The notes under the pieces were generated by a model. The model worked only from the letters and a program-made list of their open reading frames with translations, made no database searches and was not told the origin of the DNA. From Haplomitrium mnioides (lineage: Eukaryota > Marchantiophyta > Haplomitriopsida > Calobryales), in assembly GCA_049999725.1 (NCBI GenBank), contig JBNGIS010011737.1:1-21334 (forward strand): a DNA stretch of 21,334 bases, written 5' to 3'. The position numbers and the translations under genes were made by a program. Shown here one piece after another: positions 18,271 through 21,334 of this stretch (position 1 is the first letter of the stretch; every line of letters begins with the position of its first letter).

Positions 18271-18528
18271 GTGGAATAATTACACAAAGCACAGTTGGGG
18301 GGGTTATGAATGTGGACCTAGGGGTGTATGAACAACTGACTTGAGTGCAAGCTAAAGAGAGTGAGTGGTGAATATGAGGCTTTTAAGGAAAGGGAGAACC
18401 CTTAAGGCCTCAAAGTGTTAACTTGCAAGGGGCCATCTCAGAAAAGAACTTGAAAGCCCTGAATCTATCCTCTCCTACCTTCAAAGAGGTAACCAGAAAG
18501 GTTAAAGGCCTAGAACAGGGGAGTGACA

Positions 18529-18533
18529 ACCAG
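18529..18533. repeat. Right target-site duplication (ACCAG)
   Basis: An exact copy of 4581-4585, directly after the LTR end TGACA. Confidence 0.95.
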
Positions 18534-20877
18534 TCGCAGAATAATATGTTTTTCCTTGAAGCCTTTCTACAACATGGAATTGCCTTGCCACCTTCTGTGA
18601 ACAGCTCCACTCAAGGTACACCTCGAATTCCCACACAAATCAAGTTATCATTTCCATGTCCCTTGGTCTGGCCACCCAAGAATCGCTCTCCACCGATATC
18701 ATCTTCCATTTTTTCCTTCTTCTTGTGTTCTAGTCAATGCTCCATATGTATCGAGCATCTCGGCCTGATTCCTGCCTTCTTCTCTTTCTCAACTCTTCTA
18801 TCCTTTGTCTACCTATCCTTTTGATCTCTTTAGCTGCTATGACCCGCAACTTGCTTCACTCAAGTCTCACGATTGGATTCTCCTCGAGAATATCTACTTC
18901 ATACTTCTTTCTATGGAACATGGGTCGCATGTATCTATGCTAGCAGAGGGAAATAAAGTCGAGGCCGTCCCTTCTATTTTGGCTCATTTTTTGGCCCAAA
19001 GCGAGGTAGGATTCACTCTTGTTCTCCTTATGCTCATCCTCCTTATTTTCTTCTGAATGGACCTGCACACATCACCAGATGACTCCACTCGTAGCCAGAT
19101 CGATAGGCCTATCTCCCTTTGTATGTTTGCGTTGAGACAACGAATTCAGCTACATCCGCAGCCCAGATAGGTTTTCTCCCTCCCTCCATCGGGAATCGCT
19201 TGACCCGCTTCTTATTATGATCAGTTTTTGCCAGGCCACCTACTCCATCGCCCATATTATTCTACTTTGATTATAGGACATGCCTCCTGCATGTTGATCA
19301 AGAAGTTCCCTTGCAGCCATACCCCTCAACCATTCCACCTTCAGCTTCAAACTAGTTCCAAATTCCAACCAAATCTGTTGATGCTCCACCCGTGAACGCA
19401 TGTATGCTACTCCCACCCATCGGGACTCTAGACTCGTCCATGCAAGCTTTTCTTTGTGGAATTTTGGTTGCAGATTTCTGCTCACAGGTCTCCACAGCGT
19501 AGCAATTGACTTTTCTCCAAATCAAAGAATTATCGGCTCTATTTCTCCTCTTCCTCCCTTGATTGATTCATGCTCTCGGTTTGCCAGAGACTAGAGCCGA
19601 CCTTGATTTCTGCTCAGTTCACGCATATCTCCGTTATCGTCCTATCTCCGTGATGAATCTGTCCCCCATCAAGGATTTCCACTACGCTTGCTCTTGTTTT
19701 GTTGTATCTTGACCACCTCCTTGGCTCCTTCCTTCAATTATGTTGTTAACATCCAAGACGGACAATGCCTCCGCCATGGCAGCACCACAACGACACTCCA
19801 GTAATGCCGCCATTGCTAGATTGTACGTCGTTCTCCCTCCTCGCATCTTCCTTGATTCAATTTCTTCTGCCAGGCATTTCAAAATGGACCCAAACTCTAT
19901 GTATCGGCATCCAACTTTTCCGACTTATTCCGCTTCCCTTTGGCCCAATATCAACTTCACCCTTCATGATCGCAACACTGGTAAGTCTGCTGCGTTGGTG
20001 CTTCGAATGTCAAATCTGCACAGTTGGTAAGAAGACCACAACCATTGTGCAACTGATTTCCTCCTAGGCAGACCCCTTTACGCACCCCATTGCAGATCCC
20101 GCACCTTCCTCAAGGTATTCTCTCTCCCATAGGCACCCCAGATCTCATGATTCAACGACCTGCTTGTACTAATTCTTGACAGGCTCTTTCCATACACTTC
20201 TAATCTGCTGAGGAGTACCTCCACTTCCCATAATGCTTGCCAGTGCATCCCCTGATCAGCCACTTCCTTTATCATTTCCTTCCGCCATTTGGGTGTGGTT
20301 GTCCTCTCAAACTAAACATTGAGGTTGCGCAACTACAGTAGCTACCTTCATGTCTCCTTAAAACCAATTGTGGATCGATTTCACTTCGCTCCCATTCCGC
20401 TTCCGGGTGTTCTTGCTCATTCAGCCCTGTAACATTGTGCATGCCACTGTTTCTAACCATTAACACTCGCTGCCACATATATCTTCCTCTCTCATCATTT
20501 CATCACCCGCGTTTCATTATCCGTCCAGAGTATACATCTTCGCTGCGTGGCGGCTCACCCCCATATTCAGTCACCTGCATTTTCCAATTCCATGCCCCCG
20601 AACATGCGGCCTACAACAAATTCAACACAAATTTTTTGTCTTTATGGTCTCCAAGAACCGCGCCCCCCAAGAAAGATCCACGGTACGTAGCGCCACACAT
20701 AAAAAAAAAGACAAGAAATCTTCTTTCTTTCTGTTTTATCACCTGACCCTAACTTCCCACACATGCCAAAGTCTACTTCAACCTCCATCCTTAGATGAAG
20801 GGGATCTTGGCCATCCACTTACCTTCTTTTTCTTTGGTTTGGTTTGGTTATAGCTTACATTTAATATTAGTTACTTA
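18534..20877. other. No intact gene; pyrimidine-rich flank continuing 3214-4580
   Basis: This resumes the pre-insertion sequence. Parts (for example 18690-18830 and 20730-20840) are C/T-rich on the + strand. Open stretches up to about 130 codons occur, but the longest (from 18423) starts inside the LTR and none shows a recognisable motif. Confidence 0.5.
19240..20478 (-). other. Possible decayed minus-strand coding remnants
   Basis: Three groups of minus-strand open segments follow in order: 20478-20272 with 20275-20078, then 19882-19682, then 19485-19240. Their translations look mildly protein-like (for example ALWEVEVLLSRLEVYGKSL, and NLAMAALLECRCGAAMAEAL) but contain no family motif that I know, and stops and frame changes separate them. 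They share the strand of the decayed gene at 1092-3213. They could be its distant upstream part interrupted by the 13.9-kb insertion, or chance. Confidence 0.2.
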
Positions 20878-20946
20878 TGTTGAAAGGCAGGGCTGTATAC
20901 TCCGTGGATCGATAGAATAAAAGCCTTCCGGTTTACTCCTTAGGTC

Positions 20947-20960
20947 CCCTATATATAGGG
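20947..20960. promoter_or_regulatory. Palindromic TATA box (CCCTATATATAGGG)
   Basis: A perfect 14-bp palindrome containing TATATATA. It could serve transcription in either direction. It sits just before the 21-bp tandem repeat. Confidence 0.4.
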
Positions 20961-20963
20961 TAC

Positions 20964-21005
20964 ATGGTAGTGACTAACCCTAGAATGGTAGTGACTAACC
21001 CTAGA
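20964..21005 (+). repeat. Exact 21-bp tandem duplication with AACCCTA motif
   Basis: ATGGTAGTGACTAACCCTAG plus one A occurs at 20964-20984 and again at 20985-21005 without a mismatch. Each copy carries AACCCTA, the core of the plant telo-box. The exact match implies a recent duplication. Confidence 0.95.
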
Positions 21006-21271
21006 ATAGAGCTATCTCCTAACAACTTAATAATTAATTAGTATTTTTCTATAATTTACTAAACAATTTACCCACATAACTTTTTTTTTCAAAACTCCAC
21101 AAAACACAAAACGTATACTCGCACGCTTTACAATACACACACAAAACCCTCATGTACCATTGGCGTCTTCCTTTTCTTTTCTTGCTGCCGCAATGAATTT
21201 TCTCCCTTTTACTTCAGTTTCAGTTGTTCGAGTTGTTGTTGCTGTCCGATCTGTTTCTCGACCTGATTGGT

Positions 21272-21293
21272 ACTTGTGATTCAAAACACAAGT
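21272..21293 (+). other. Short hairpin (7-bp stem, 8-nt loop)
   Basis: ACTTGTG at 21272-21278 and CACAAGT at 21287-21293 are exact reverse complements around ATTCAAAA. There is no T-run after it, so it does not look like a terminator. It could be a folded part of an LTR transcript. Confidence 0.5.
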
Positions 21294-21334
21294 GCTATTC
21301 CTACGATTGTATTTCTAGATCCTAAAGAGCTTTT

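Larger units (their letters stand above)
4586..18528 (+). mobile_element. Full-length but degenerate Ty3/gypsy LTR retrotransposon with ~4.5-kb LTRs
   Basis: All structural landmarks are present: a 5-bp target duplication, two long direct terminal repeats with TGTCA...TGACA ends, a primer binding site at 9078-9094, gag, RT, RNase H and integrase in gypsy order, and a polypurine tract at 14002-14011. The integrase C-terminus carries a GPF motif and no chromodomain follows, which points to the non-chromovirus (OTA-type) lineages. I cannot choose between the named clades. A short hand comparison gives about 21 differences in about 245 bp near the LTR starts and about 7 in 125 bp near the middle, mostly transitions. 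Coding regions carry many stops and frameshifts, and protease is not found, so the copy cannot be autonomous. Confidence 0.95.
14015..18528 (+). repeat. 3' LTR (4514 bp)
   Basis: It begins TGTCA, ends TGACA and aligns throughout with 4586-9069. Compared with the 5' LTR it has a 41-bp duplication at 15605-15686, a small insertion near 17740 (GGCTTCTCG-like) and a shortened G-rich stretch near 17595. It is followed directly by ACCAG. Confidence 0.95.
20878..21334 (+). mobile_element. Candidate start of a copia-like LTR, cut by the window edge
   Basis: The sequence changes character at TGTTGAAAGGCAGGGC, a start common to plant copia-type LTRs. A palindromic TATA box follows about 70 bp in, then a short tandem repeat, AT-rich sequence and a 7-bp-stem hairpin. 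No LTR end, target duplication or PBS can be seen within the window, so the call rests on pattern only. A host promoter in either direction is the alternative. Confidence 0.3.

Noticed and set aside
18423-18824. 133-codon open frame on the + strand
   Set aside because: It begins inside the 3' LTR and crosses the element border and target duplication. It has no motif, and the matching 5' LTR end reads into the PBS instead.
1-21334. tRNA or rRNA genes
   Set aside because: I saw no cloverleaf with B-box-like GGTTCGANNCC in a tRNA context and no ribosomal core sequence. The tRNA-Asn match at 9078 is a primer site, not a gene.

Overview
The window looks like repeat-rich nuclear DNA from a land plant with a large genome, most likely a seed plant and plausibly a gymnosperm. 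The reasons are a very large Ty3/gypsy LTR retrotransposon, a primer site matching plant cytosolic tRNA-Asn, a second older LTR of the same family nearby, and no intact host gene. The genus cannot be fixed from the sequence. A 100-N assembly gap lies at 763-862.

The main object is one structurally complete LTR retrotransposon on the + strand at 4586-18528 (13,943 bp). It is flanked by a 5-bp target-site duplication, ACCAG, at 4581-4585 and 18529-18533. Its LTRs are exceptionally long, 4484 bp (4586-9069) and 4514 bp (14015-18528). Both start TGTCA and end TGACA. The 4945-bp internal region holds, in order, a PBS complementary to tRNA-Asn, gag with three CCHC zinc knuckles, reverse transcriptase, RNase H and integrase (D,D-35-E, no chromodomain), a GT/G20 tract and a polypurine tract. 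The order RT-RNaseH-IN places it in Ty3/gypsy, and the lack of a chromodomain points to the non-chromovirus branch. Many stops and at least three frameshifts disable it, and no aspartic-protease motif is visible between gag and RT. Hand comparison of LTR samples gives roughly 5-9% divergence, so this is an old insertion.

The GC-rich first two thirds of each LTR is built from nested repeats. Two tandem units of about 864 bp each contain a degenerate repeat with a period of about 48 bp. Downstream is a repeat of about 113 bp, and the 3' LTR has a private 41-bp duplication. The same 48-bp rhythm appears in the older LTR.

Left flank: 1-1091 is the start of a related, diverged LTR on the minus strand. 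It abuts a decayed minus-strand gene (about 3213 down to 1092) with a conserved globular block, an acidic block and a coiled coil. It resembles plant mobile-element-associated proteins rather than a housekeeping gene. The main element inserted into pyrimidine-rich, apparently non-coding DNA (3214-4585 and 18534-20877). At the right edge, 20878-21334 may be the start of a different, copia-like LTR, with a palindromic TATA box, a 21-bp tandem repeat and a hairpin.

The layers suggest an order of events: an old minus-strand gene or element, a related LTR element joined to it, then the 13.9-kb element. I found no new defence or enzymatic system. The most unusual content is the LTR architecture.
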